In this document: piece by piece, positions 56,088 to 64,000 of the stretch
How the letters are laid out: every line of letters begins with the position of its first letter
Numbering within the stretch: the stretch's first letter is position 1
Assembly: GCF_014267175.1 (NCBI RefSeq)
Contig: NZ_JACMTR010000002.1
Span: 5,977,501-6,041,500 of the forward strand
Source of the DNA: Pseudonocardia sp. C8
GTDB lineage: Bacteria; Actinomycetota; Actinomycetes; Mycobacteriales; Pseudonocardiaceae
Length of the DNA stretch: 64,000 nucleotides
Reading direction: 5' to 3'
The notes under the pieces: generated by a model
Database searches by the model: none
Told to the model about the DNA's origin: nothing
What the model saw: only the letters and a program-made list of their open reading frames with translations
Program-made: the position numbers and the translations under genes

Positions 56088-57755
56088 GTGACCGCTGCCG
56101 ACACCCTCCCCGACGGCCCCGAGCCCCCCGACGCTCCCGGGCCCCGCGGCGGATCCGGCCCCGCGGCCCCGGCGACCGGGGAACACCGAGCGGACACGGG
56201 CCCCGCGGACCGGCGGCTCCCCGACGGGTTCCGGATCGTGCTGGACCGCCGCGCCCGCCGGATCGACGGGGGCGCTGCCCTGCTCGGCGGGGCTCCGCCG
56301 CGGCTGGTCCACCTGTCCGCGACGGCCAGGGCCCTGCTGCCCGCACCGGGCGCGCCGCTGGTCGTCGAGGGGCCCGTGCACCGGGCGCTCGCCCGGACCC
56401 TGCTCGATGCCGGGCTGGCCCACCCGGTCCCGGCGCCCGCCGACGCTGCCCACCCGGCCCCGGCGCCCGCCGACGCTGCCCACCCGGTCCCGGGAGGCCC
56501 CGCTGCGGCCGGCCCGCACGCGGGGACCCCCGCCGCGGTCCGGCCGTGCGAGGTGACGGTCGTCGTCCCGGTGAAGGACCGCCCGCTCGACCGGCTGCTC
56601 GCCGCGCTGGGGCCGGTCGGGAACGGTCCGGACCAGCCGGGCGGCCTCGTCGTCGTCGACGACGGGTCGGCGGACCCGGAGCCGCTGCGCCGCACCGTCG
56701 GGGCCGCCGGGGGCACCGTCCTGCGGCACGACCGCCCGCAGGGGCCCGCCGCGGCCCGCAACGCCGGGCTCGCCGCGGCCCGCACGCCGTACGTGGTGTT
56801 CCTCGACTCCGACGTCGTCCCCGAGCCGGGCTGGCTGGAGCCGCTGCTCGGGCACCTGGCCGACCCGGCCGTCGGGCTCGTCGCCCCGCGGATCGTCGCG
56901 CTGGACCCCGAGACGGGGGCCGGGCTCCGCGGGGTGGTCGGACGCTACGAGGCGGTCCGGTCCTCGCTGGACCTCGGTCCGGAGCCGGCCCTGATCGTCC
57001 CGCGGTCCCGGGTCGCCTACGTGCCGAGTGCCGCGATGCTGGTGCGGGTGACGGCGGTGGCCGGGGCGGGCGGCGCGTTCGACCCCGCCCTGCACGTCGC
57101 CGAGGACGTCGACCTGGTCCTGCGGATGCATGCCGCCGGATGGGCGATGCGGTTCGAGCCGACCGCGCGGGTCGCCCACGACCACCGCACCCGGCCAGCC
57201 GAGTGGTTGCGCCGCAAGGCCTTCTACGGCACGGGTGCGGCACCGCTGGCGCTGCGGCACCCGGGCGCGGTGCCGCCGATGGTGCTGTCGCCGTGGACCG
57301 CCGCGGTCTGCCTGCTCCTGCTCGTCCAGCGCCGCGGCACGACGGCCGCCGCCGCGACGGTCACCGCCGTGGCGACGGAACGGCTGTCCCGCAAGCTGAC
57401 CCGCCTCCAGCATCCCCGGCGTAGCGCCGCGCGGCTCACCCTGCTCGGCCTGTCCGGGGCGCTGTGGCAGACCGCCTCGGCACTGACCCGGCACTTCTGG
57501 CCGGTCGCGGCGGTTGCGTGCCCGTTCTCGTCGCGGGCCCGGCGCGCGGTCGTGGTGGCCGCGCTCGCCGAGGGAGTCGCGGACTGGTGGCTGCATCGCG
57601 ACCACGATCGGCGGGTGCGGGTTCCGGCGGTCGCCCACCTGGTCGCGCACCGATTGGACGATCTGGCCTACGGCGCCGGGTTGTGGTGGGGCGCCTGGCG
57701 GCACCGCACGACGGCCCCGCTCCGCCCGGGCGGGCCTGGCCCGCGGTCGCGATGA
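56088..57755 (+). CDS. mftF: Mycofactocin glycosyltransferase MftF
   Basis: 555 residues. N-terminal small domain resembling PqqD (about 44-120), a repetitive Ala/Pro linker, then a GT2 domain (about 152-380) with VTVVVPVKDRP, VVDDGSADP, FLDSDVVPEPGWL and EDVDLVLRMHAAGW. The C-terminal region is membrane-associated with LSPWTAAVCLLLLV and ends in a basic tail. Adds glucose units to premycofactocinol. GTG at 56088 after GGAAGG. Confidence 0.93.
   Translation: MTAADTLPDGPEPPDAPGPRGGSGPAAPATGEHRADTGPADRRLPDGFRIVLDRRARRIDGGAALLGGAPPRLVHLSATARALLPAPGAPLVVEGPVHRALARTLLDAGLAHPVPAPADAAHPAPAPADAAHPVPGGPAAAGPHAGTPAAVRPCEVTVVVPVKDRPLDRLLAALGPVGNGPDQPGGLVVVDDGSADPEPLRRTVGAAGGTVLRHDRPQGPAAARNAGLAAARTPYVVFLDSDVVPEPGWLEPLLGHLADPAVGLVAPRIVALDPETGAGLRGVVGRYEAVRSSLDLGPEPALIVPRSRVAYVPSAAMLVRVTAVAGAGGAFDPALHVAEDVDLVLRMHAAGWAMRFEPTARVAHDHRTRPAEWLRRKAFYGTGAAPLALRHPGAVPPMVLSPWTAAVCLLLLVQRRGTTAAAATVTAVATERLSRKLTRLQHPRRSAARLTLLGLSGALWQTASALTRHFWPVAAVACPFSSRARRAVVVAALAEGVADWWLHRDHDRRVRVPAVAHLVAHRLDDLAYGAGLWWGAWRHRTTAPLRPGGPGPRSR
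56421..56493 (+). repeat. 30-bp tandem repeat in mftF linker
   Basis: Unit at 56421-56450 repeated at 56451-56480 (one mismatch) plus a 13-nt remnant, encoding HPVPAPADAA. Lies between the small N-domain and the GT2 domain, so it lengthens the linker. Confidence 0.85.
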
Positions 57756-58036
57756 AGGCGAGGCTGCCCTGATCCGAGGAGGGGGGACCACTCCGTCCGG
57801 GGTGGCCTGAACGGGTGATTCCGATTGCCTGGTGGATCCGTTTCTGCGGGCCCGGTGCGGTGTGGCGACCCGCGCGTGCGGGGAAGGGTTCGGAGGCGAC
57901 CCGGTCAGGCGCTCGACCTGACGATCACCCGGCACTCGGCCGTCCGGCCGCTCTCCTTGCACCCCTGGAAGATCGGGAGTGAGATGTGGGCGTCGCCACA
58001 GGCCAGCGCGTGGTCGCGTACGAGGAGTGAGAGTCC
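57756..58036. other. Intergenic region before the second molybdenum hydroxylase operon
   Basis: 281 nt. Contains GTCAGG-N7-CCTGAC at 57904-57922, a possible operator, and no clear gene. A promoter for the downstream operon is expected; I cannot define -35/-10 with confidence. Confidence 0.45.
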
Positions 58037-58558
58037 ATGACAGAGGTCCGGGTCACCGTCGACGGCGTGAACTACGCCGACGACGTCGAGCCCCGCATGT
58101 TGCTCGCGCAGTACCTGAGGGAGACGCTGGGCAAGACGGGAACGTTGATCGGGTGCGACACCAGCAACTGTGGTGCCTGCACCGTCAGCCTCAACGGTCA
58201 GAGCGTGAAGTCCTGTTCGGTGCTCGCGGTCCAGGCGGACGGCTGCGAGGTCACCACGATCGAGGGTCTCGCCCGCGACGGCCAGCTGCACCCGGTGCAG
58301 GAGGCGTTCCGCGAGTGCCACGGCCTGCAGTGCGGCTACTGCACACCGGGGATGATCATGGCTGCGGTCGATCTGCTCGGTGACAACCCCGACCCCACCG
58401 AGCAGGAGGTGCGGGAGGGCATCGAGGGCAACCTCTGCCGCTGCACCGGCTACCAGAACATCGTCCGTGCGGTCCAGACCGCGGCGCAGAACATGAAGCC
58501 GGCCGCCGCGGCCCGTCCCACCGAGCAGGCCGCCCCGGTCGCCGGGGGAGGGAACTGA
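58037..58558 (+). CDS. Molybdenum hydroxylase iron-sulfur subunit (CoxS-like)
   Basis: 173 residues. Two [2Fe-2S] sites: [22 protein letters not shown] region and CGYC...CRC. Similar in all motifs to the CoxS-like protein at 30221-30769 but with a separate Ala/Pro C-tail. ATG at 58037 after GAGTGAGAG. First gene of an S-L-M-G operon. Confidence 0.93.
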   Translation: MTEVRVTVDGVNYADDVEPRMLLAQYLRETLGKTGTLIGCDTSNCGACTVSLNGQSVKSCSVLAVQADGCEVTTIEGLARDGQLHPVQEAFRECHGLQCGYCTPGMIMAAVDLLGDNPDPTEQEVREGIEGNLCRCTGYQNIVRAVQTAAQNMKPAAAARPTEQAAPVAGGGN

Positions 58559-58559
58559 G

Positions 58560-61052
58560 TTGACGACGACCGCCGAACCCACCACCGAGATCGGGAAGGC
58601 GCGGGTCCGCAAGGAGGACCAGCGCCTGATCACCGGTCGCTCCCGCTACACCGACTCGATCACGCCGACGGGGACCGTCCACATCGCCGTCGTCCGGTCG
58701 ACGATCGCGCGCGCGACGATCAACTCGATCGACAAGTCCGAGGCCGAGAAGGCCCCCGGCGTCTACGGCGTCTACACCGCCGCCGACCTCGGGGCCGAGG
58801 AGATCGGGCTGCCCTGCGCGTGGCCGGTCACCCCGGACCAGAAGGCCCCGCAGCGCCCGGTGCTGGCCACGAACCGGGTGAACTTCTCCGGTGAGGGCGT
58901 CGCCGTCGTGGTCGCCCGGTCGGCCGCTGCCGCCCGGGACGCCGCCGAGCTCGTCGACGTCGACTACGAGCCCCTCGACCCGGTGCTCGACATGGAGGCC
59001 GCCGCCCAGGACGGCGCCGAGCTGGTGCACCCCGATCTGGGCACCAACGTGTCCGCGACCTGGGTGTTCGACTCCGCGCAGGCCGGCACCGGCGGTGACG
59101 TGGCCGAGGCGATCCGTGCTGCCGAGTCCGACCCGGACCAGGTCGTCGTCCGCCGGCGGTTCCGCCAGCAGCGCCTCATCCCGGCGTTCATGGAGCCGCG
59201 CTCCTGCGTCGTCGACCCGACCGGCGAGCAGCTGACGATCTGGGCGGCCACCCAGGTCCCGCACATCCTGCGCACGATGACCACGGTGACCCTCGGCGTC
59301 CCGGAGTCCAAGCTGCGTGTCATCGCCCCGGACGTCGGCGGCGGCTTCGGCGGCAAGATCGGCGTGCTGCCCGAGGAGATGCTCTGCGTCCTGCTGGCGC
59401 AGAAGCTGAACCGGCCGGTCAAGTGGACCGAGACCCGCAGCGAGTGCATGCTCACCGCGCACCACGGCCGGGACCAGATCCAGGACCTGGTGATGACCGC
59501 CCGCAAGGACGGCACCATCACCGGCTTCGACGTCCACCTCTACGCCGACATGGGTGCATACCTGGGCCTGGTCGGGCCGGGCGTGCCGATCCTGGGCGCG
59601 TTCATGTTCAACGCGATCTACAAGATCCCGGCGCTGAAGTTCACCTGCTCCAACGTCTTCACCAACAAGACGCTGACCGACGCCTACCGCGGGGCCGGCC
59701 GCCCGGAGGCCACCTTCGCGATCGAGCGGATGATGGACGAGCTCGCCGTCGAGCTCGGCCGGGACCCGATCGAGCTGCGCGAGCAGAACTGGATCAAGCA
59801 CGAGGAGTTCCCGTACAGCACCGTCGTGGGCCTGACCTACGACACCGGCAACTACGAGCAGGCCACGCAGCGTGCGATGGAGCTGTTCGACTATGCCGGC
59901 CTGCGCCGCGAGCAGGAGGAACGGCGGCGGAACAACGACCCGGTGCAGCTGGGCATCGGCATCTCGACCTTCACCGAGATGTGCGGCCTCGCCCCGTCCC
60001 GGGTGCTCGGCTCGCTCGACTACGGCGCAGGCGGCTGGGAGGCGGCCAACATCCGCATGCTGGCCACCGGCAAGGTCGAGGTCACCACCGGTGCCTCCGC
60101 CCACGGCCAGGGCCACGAGACGGCGTTCTCCCAGATCGTCGCGGACAAGCTGGGGGTGCCGTTCGAGGACGTCGAGATCCTGCACGGTGACACCCAGGTG
60201 GCGCCGAAGGGCCTGGACACCTACGGCTCCCGGTCGCTGGTCGTCGGCGGCATCGCGATCGTCAACGCCGCCGAGAAGGTGATCGAGAAGGCGAAGAAGA
60301 TCGCCGCGCACCTGCTGGAGGCGTCCGAGGACGACATCGAGTTCGGAGGAGGGCAGTTCACCGTCCGGGGCACCGACAAGGGCAAGGCGATCCAGGAGAT
60401 CGCGTTCGCCACGTTCATGGCGCACGACTACCCGGAGGGCATGGAGCCCTCGCTGGACTCGGACGCCGTGTTCGACCCGGAGAACTTCTCCTTCCCGCAC
60501 GGCACGCACCTGTGCGCGATGGAGGTCGACACCGAGACCGGCCGGGTCAACCTGCGCAAGTACGTCTGCGTGGACGACATCGGCAACGTGATCAACCCGC
60601 TGATCGTCGAGGGGCAGGTGCACGGCGGCCTCGCCCAGGGCATCGCGCAGGCCCTGTTCGAGGAGGCGAACTACGACGACCAGGGCACCCTGGTGAACGC
60701 CACGTTCGTCGACTACACCCTGCCGTCCGCGGCCGACCTGCCGAGCTTCACCACCGAGACGGTGTCGACGCCGTCGACGACGAACCCGCTCGGGGTCAAG
60801 GGGGTCGGCGAGGCCGGCACCATCGCGTCCACCCCGGCGATCGTCAACGGTGTGCTGGACGCGGTCCGGCACCTCGGCGTCGACGACATCGAGATGCCGA
60901 CGACCTCGCAGCGGGTCTGGCGCGCGCTGCAGGTCGCGAAGGGCCGGAGCGTGCAGCAGACCCCGAGCGACACCCACGCACCGGGCGGCGGCCTCGGCTC
61001 GGTCGATCCGAAGCAGTCCGACCCGAACAACCCCCAGGGAGAGATCCAGTGA
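58560..61052 (+). CDS. Molybdenum hydroxylase large subunit (form II CoxL-like)
   Basis: 830 residues. VGGGFGGK (about 258), AYRGAGR loop (about 374, form II, so not a classical CO dehydrogenase), and catalytic Glu in GEAGTIASTPA (about 752). A 50-residue polar C-terminal extension follows the core. Start is TTG at 58560, one nucleotide after the small-subunit stop; no ATG or GTG fits. Stop overlaps the CoxM-like gene by 4 nt. Confidence 0.9.
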   Translation: MTTTAEPTTEIGKARVRKEDQRLITGRSRYTDSITPTGTVHIAVVRSTIARATINSIDKSEAEKAPGVYGVYTAADLGAEEIGLPCAWPVTPDQKAPQRPVLATNRVNFSGEGVAVVVARSAAAARDAAELVDVDYEPLDPVLDMEAAAQDGAELVHPDLGTNVSATWVFDSAQAGTGGDVAEAIRAAESDPDQVVVRRRFRQQRLIPAFMEPRSCVVDPTGEQLTIWAATQVPHILRTMTTVTLGVPESKLRVIAPDVGGGFGGKIGVLPEEMLCVLLAQKLNRPVKWTETRSECMLTAHHGRDQIQDLVMTARKDGTITGFDVHLYADMGAYLGLVGPGVPILGAFMFNAIYKIPALKFTCSNVFTNKTLTDAYRGAGRPEATFAIERMMDELAVELGRDPIELREQNWIKHEEFPYSTVVGLTYDTGNYEQATQRAMELFDYAGLRREQEERRRNNDPVQLGIGISTFTEMCGLAPSRVLGSLDYGAGGWEAANIRMLATGKVEVTTGASAHGQGHETAFSQIVADKLGVPFEDVEILHGDTQVAPKGLDTYGSRSLVVGGIAIVNAAEKVIEKAKKIAAHLLEASEDDIEFGGGQFTVRGTDKGKAIQEIAFATFMAHDYPEGMEPSLDSDAVFDPENFSFPHGTHLCAMEVDTETGRVNLRKYVCVDDIGNVINPLIVEGQVHGGLAQGIAQALFEEANYDDQGTLVNATFVDYTLPSAADLPSFTTETVSTPSTTNPLGVKGVGEAGTIASTPAIVNGVLDAVRHLGVDDIEMPTTSQRVWRALQVAKGRSVQQTPSDTHAPGGGLGSVDPKQSDPNNPQGEIQ

Positions 61053-61900
61053 TCCCGGCGAAGTTCGACTACGTCCGGCCCTCGTCGGTCGAGGAGGCCG
61101 TCCAGGCGCTGCAGCAGGCCGGTGAGGACGCCAAGATCCTCGCCGGCGGGCAGAGCCTGCTGCCGGTGCTGCGGCTGCGGATGGCCGCACCGTCCACCGT
61201 GATCGACCTCGGCGGGATCCCGGAGCTCCGGCGGATCGGCGAGGACGACCAGTTCGTCATGATCGGTGCGATGGCCACGCACCACGAGGTCATGCGCAAC
61301 GAGCTGGTGACCCGGCACGTCGAGCTGCTCTCCCAGGCCACCGAGACCGTCGCCGACCCGCAGGTCCGGCACCGCGGCACGCTGGGCGGTGCGCTCGCGC
61401 ACGCCGACCCGGCCGGTGACCTGGGCGCGGTCGCCCTCGCGCTGGACGCCGAGTTCGTCATCCTCGGGCCGGGCGGCACCCGGCTGGTCCCGGCGCGGGA
61501 GTTCTTCCAGGACTACTTCACGACCGCGATCGGCGAGGGCGAGATCCTCACGATGGTCCGGTTCCCGAAGTACACCGGCTGGAAGAGCCACTACGAGAAG
61601 TTCAACCGGGTGGCGCAGGCGTGGTCCATGGTCGCGGTCGCGGTCGCGCTCAAGGTGGACGGCGGCACCGTCGCGGAGGCCCGCGTCGGCCTGACCAACA
61701 TGGGCAGCACGCCGATCCGGGCGACCGGCGTCGAGCAGGCCCTGGTCGGGCAGGCCGCCGGTCCGGACGTCGCGAAGGCGGCGGCGGAACACGCCACCGA
61801 GGGCACGTCCGCTCCGAGTGACGCGGACGCCGCGGCCGACTACCGTGAGCACCTGGCGAAGGTGCTCACCGGGCGAGCGGTGCTGGCTGCGGCCGGCTGA
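61049..61900 (+). CDS. Molybdenum hydroxylase FAD subunit (CoxM-like)
   Basis: 283 residues. FAD motifs ILAGGQSLLPVLRLRM and RGTLGGALAHADPAGDL. The GTG at 61049 overlaps the large-subunit stop (GTGA). Completes the heterotrimer; a hairpin follows at 61921 before coxG. Confidence 0.93.
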   Translation: MIPAKFDYVRPSSVEEAVQALQQAGEDAKILAGGQSLLPVLRLRMAAPSTVIDLGGIPELRRIGEDDQFVMIGAMATHHEVMRNELVTRHVELLSQATETVADPQVRHRGTLGGALAHADPAGDLGAVALALDAEFVILGPGGTRLVPAREFFQDYFTTAIGEGEILTMVRFPKYTGWKSHYEKFNRVAQAWSMVAVAVALKVDGGTVAEARVGLTNMGSTPIRATGVEQALVGQAAGPDVAKAAAEHATEGTSAPSDADAAADYREHLAKVLTGRAVLAAAG

Positions 61901-61920
61901 ACGCCGACGACGCACGGGAA

Positions 61921-61956
61921 GGGGCGCCTGTCCGGGACCTCCCGGACGGGCGCCCC
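61921..61956 (+). terminator. Attenuating hairpin between CoxM-like and CoxG-like genes
   Basis: 16-bp stem (61921-61936 with 61941-61956, one G-U) and ACCT loop. It is within the operon, so it probably reduces rather than ends transcription into the CoxG-like gene. Confidence 0.65.
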
Positions 61957-61994
61957 GTCTGTTCCCGGCCCTTTCGAGGAGGCAGTGAGAGAAG

Positions 61995-62717
61995 ATGCAG
62001 CTGGAGAACAAGTTCACGATCGCGGCGCCGATCGAGGACGCCTGGAAGGCACTCAACGACCCGGAGCTGATCGCTCCGTGCTTCCCCGGGGCGACCCTGA
62101 CCGAGTACGAGGGTGACTCGTTCCAGGGCACGGTGAAGGTCAAGCTGGGCCCGATCTCCTTGACCTACAAGGGGAAGGGCACCTACATCGAGCGTGACGA
62201 CGCCAACCACAAGGTCGTCATCGACGCCTCGGGCCGGGACGCCCGCGGCAACGGCACGGCGAAGGCCGTCGTGACCGGCACGATGGTCGCCGACGGCCCG
62301 GACAAGACCGAGGTCACGATGGTCACCGACATGACGGTCACCGGCCGTCCGGCGCAGTTCGGCCGCGGTGTCATCTCCGACGTCGCCGACAAGATCATCG
62401 GCCAGTTCTCGACGTGCGTGGCGGACAAGCTGACCGGGCCGGCGACGACGTCGACCAACGGCTCCGGCCCGAAGCACGCCGCCGACGAGACCGGCCCGAT
62501 CCCGGCGGTCCCCCCGGCACCCGGCGAGCGGGCCGCGACGGCCACCCCGGCCCCCGCGGTCCAGCCGCAGAGCCAGCCGGTCGAGGCGATCGACCTGCTC
62601 GACTCGGCCGGCGCCCCGGTGCTGAAGCGCCTCGCCCCGGTGCTCGGCGGCCTCGGGGTCCTCCTGCTCCTGTTCGTGGTCCTCAAGCGGGCCCGTGGGG
62701 GGAAGAAGGAGGACTGA
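61995..62717 (+). CDS. CoxG-like SRPBCC membrane-anchor protein
   Basis: 240 residues. SRPBCC fold (about 1-150) with MQLENKFTIAAPIEDAWKALNDPE and CFPGATLTEYEGD; a Pro/Ala linker; then a C-terminal membrane helix (GGLGVLLLLFVVLK) and a positive end (KRARGGKKED). CoxG proteins bind quinones and tether the hydroxylase to the membrane. ATG at 61995 after GAGGAGGCAGTGAG. Confidence 0.92.
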   Translation: MQLENKFTIAAPIEDAWKALNDPELIAPCFPGATLTEYEGDSFQGTVKVKLGPISLTYKGKGTYIERDDANHKVVIDASGRDARGNGTAKAVVTGTMVADGPDKTEVTMVTDMTVTGRPAQFGRGVISDVADKIIGQFSTCVADKLTGPATTSTNGSGPKHAADETGPIPAVPPAPGERAATATPAPAVQPQSQPVEAIDLLDSAGAPVLKRLAPVLGGLGVLLLLFVVLKRARGGKKED

Positions 62718-62743
62718 GCCGAGCCGGGTCCTGGCGACACGCG

Positions 62744-62779
62744 ACGGGCCGGCTCTCCCGCGAGGGGGAGCCGGCCCGT
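62744..62779. terminator. Bidirectional terminator
   Basis: 16-bp stem (62744-62759 with 62764-62779, one wobble) and GCGA loop between the convergent coxG-like gene and the small secreted protein gene. Confidence 0.75.
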
Positions 62780-62805
62780 GCCGTACGTCCGTCCGGTCGG
62801 CCGGG

Positions 62806-63033
62806 TCAGCCGCCGCCGCTGAGGCACTCCGCGTCGGCCTCGAGGGTGCCCGCCGGGTCCTCGAGCGTGCCGGTCAGGGCGCCGGCGGGATCGGCGAACG
62901 CCGGAGCCAGGCAGTCGGCGGGGGACGACGTCGGCATCGTGGCGGGCGCGGCCGCCCACGCCGCGGCCCCTCCGGCCAGCAGCAGGCAGCCTGCGGCGGA
63001 ACCGGCGACGGCGGCTCGGGTCACGGTCTTCAT
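62806..63033 (-). CDS. Small secreted protein of unknown function
   Basis: 75 residues. Signal peptide MKTVTRAAVAGSAAGCLLLAG then AAAWAAAP cleavage region; the mature part is about 45 acidic residues with two Cys (ADCLAPAF and DAECLSGGG) that could form one disulfide. ATG at 63033 with AAGGAG 8 nt upstream. I do not recognise the family; the longer frame upstream is basic and unlikely to be coding. Confidence 0.7.
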   Translation of the reverse strand: MKTVTRAAVAGSAAGCLLLAGGAAAWAAAPATMPTSSPADCLAPAFADPAGALTGTLEDPAGTLEADAECLSGGG

Positions 63034-63197
63034 GAAATGATCTCCTTGCGTGTCGGGTGATCGGGACCGGGTCCCGGTGCGGCGGTGGTCCCGGCCGTGA
63101 TGTGACGAAGATCGTAGTGACCGAAGTGACGGTGTCCACTCCCAGTGGACGTCTGCGGCGGGTTCCACCCGGACGTGTGGCCGGAGGCGAGGAACGG

Positions 63198-64000
63198 ATG
63201 CATGCGGGTGCGGGTAACGGGCTGACCGACGTGACCGGGCTGCGGGTGGGGCATGCCGCGCTCACCGGCCCGGGAGCGCGCAGCGGCACGACCGTGGTGC
63301 TCGCCCCGCCCGGTGGGGCGGTGGCCGGCGTGGACGTCCGCGGCGCCGCCCCCGGCACCCGGGAGACCGACCTGCTGGCCCCGACCGCGACCGTGCAGCG
63401 GGTGCACGCGATCACGCTGTCCGGTGGGAGCGCGTACGGCCTGGACGCCGCGTCCGGGGTGATGGCCCGGCTGGAACGCGACGGCGAGGGGTTCCCCGTG
63501 CCGGGCGCGGTCGTCCCGATCGTCCCGGCCGCGGTGGTGTTCGACCTGGGCCGCGGCGGTGACCCGGCGGCGCGGCCGACCGCGGCGACCGGCGCGGCGG
63601 CCTACGACGCCGCGCACGCCGGCCCGGTGGAGCAGGGCTCGGTCGGTGCCGGTACGGGCGCGGTGGCCGGCGGGCTGCGCGGCGGCATCGGGTCGGCGTC
63701 CGCGGTCCTGGACACCGGGGAGACCGTCGCCGCGCTCGTCGTGCTCAACTCCGCGGGCTCGGCGACCGACCTGACCAGCGGCGAGGTCCTCGGCGCCCGG
63801 TACGGGGCGCCGGGCGAGTTCGGCGCCGGCACCGCGCCACCCGCCCGGCTCGCGGAGCTGTACGCCCGGCACCACAACCCGCTCGGGACGGCGACGACGC
63901 TGGTCGTCGTCGCCACCGACGCGGCGCTGGACAAGGCGGGCTGCACCCGCCTCGCCACCATGGCGCACGACGGCCTCGCCCGCTCCGTCCACCCGGTGCA
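63198..64000 (+). CDS. P1-family peptidase (DmpA/S58 type), truncated by window end
   Basis: At least 267 residues seen. N-terminal GLTDVTGLRVGHAAL and SGGSAYGLDAASGVMARLERDGEGFPV, then PIVPAAVVFDLGRG and HNPLGTATTLVVVATDAALDKAGCTRLATMAHDGLARS. These are the blocks of DmpA-like aminopeptidases, which self-cleave before a Ser/Thr nucleophile in the GTATT segment. ATG at 63198; a competing ATG at 63202 meets a stop at once. Confidence 0.9.
   Translation, partial: MHAGAGNGLTDVTGLRVGHAALTGPGARSGTTVVLAPPGGAVAGVDVRGAAPGTRETDLLAPTATVQRVHAITLSGGSAYGLDAASGVMARLERDGEGFPVPGAVVPIVPAAVVFDLGRGGDPAARPTAATGAAAYDAAHAGPVEQGSVGAGTGAVAGGLRGGIGSASAVLDTGETVAALVVLNSAGSATDLTSGEVLGARYGAPGEFGAGTAPPARLAELYARHHNPLGTATTLVVVATDAALDKAGCTRLATMAHDGLARSVHPV

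Noticed and set aside
54873-57962. Phosphodiesterase frame extended upstream to 57962
   Set aside because: The extension is antisense to mftF and of Arg/Pro/Gly composition; the ATG at 55997 gives the family N-terminus.
57825-58040. 71-codon + frame before the CoxS-like gene
   Set aside because: Overlaps the putative promoter region, no ribosome site, and no recognisable sequence.

Overview
The window reads as chromosomal DNA of a high-GC actinobacterium of the Pseudonocardia type (Pseudonocardiaceae). The reasons are the very high G+C in third codon positions, frequent GTG starts, a mycobacteria-like gene block, an NDMA-dependent methanol dehydrogenase close to the Amycolatopsis enzyme, and a mycofactocin locus. 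I see no tRNA, rRNA, CRISPR array, phage or insertion sequence. The genus is inferred from gene content, not proven.

Left part (1-13.7 kb): the 3'-truncated giant Cvn-type sensor kinase (minus strand), the XPB DNA helicase, a GAF-domain histidine kinase/LuxR regulator pair, and a tightly overlapping five-gene branched-chain-type ABC importer (two ATPases, two permeases, lipoprotein receptor).

Housekeeping block (13.9-27.9 kb): a PspC protein, groEL with two CIRCE operators, moeA, psd, pssA, a CDC48-like ATPase, a LytR_C protein, a DUF3263 protein, peptide deformylase, an F420-type oxidoreductase, and thiC and thiD, each behind its own TPP riboswitch. Gene order matches, inverted, what I recall of the M. 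tuberculosis groEL2-moeA2-psd-pssA-Rv0435c-Rv0431-Rv0430-def-thiC-thiD region.

Middle part (27.9-46.5 kb): a form II molybdenum hydroxylase operon (L-S-M); a two-component system split by an iron-siderophore lipoprotein gene with an IdeR/DmdR-like box; a DUF418 membrane protein; a probable MftM methyltransferase; an AhpD-like protein; a methanol dehydrogenase operon (mno, a MoxR ATPase and a VWA protein, the last two His-rich); a siderophore-interacting protein behind another iron box; CbtBA metal transport; a universal stress protein; and a solute-binding lipoprotein.

Mycofactocin locus (46.5-57.8 kb): mftA, mftB, mftC, then one continuous 1,400-residue reading frame fusing two FadH/OYE-type oxidoreductases, an MFS exporter, mftE, an opposing phosphodiesterase-like gene, and mftF. 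mftD and mftR are not in the window. NDMA-dependent alcohol dehydrogenases rely on mycofactocin, so this locus, mno and the putative mftM plausibly form one redox-cofactor system spread over about 20 kb. The window closes with a second molybdenum hydroxylase operon (S-L-M-G), a small secreted protein and a truncated P1-family peptidase.
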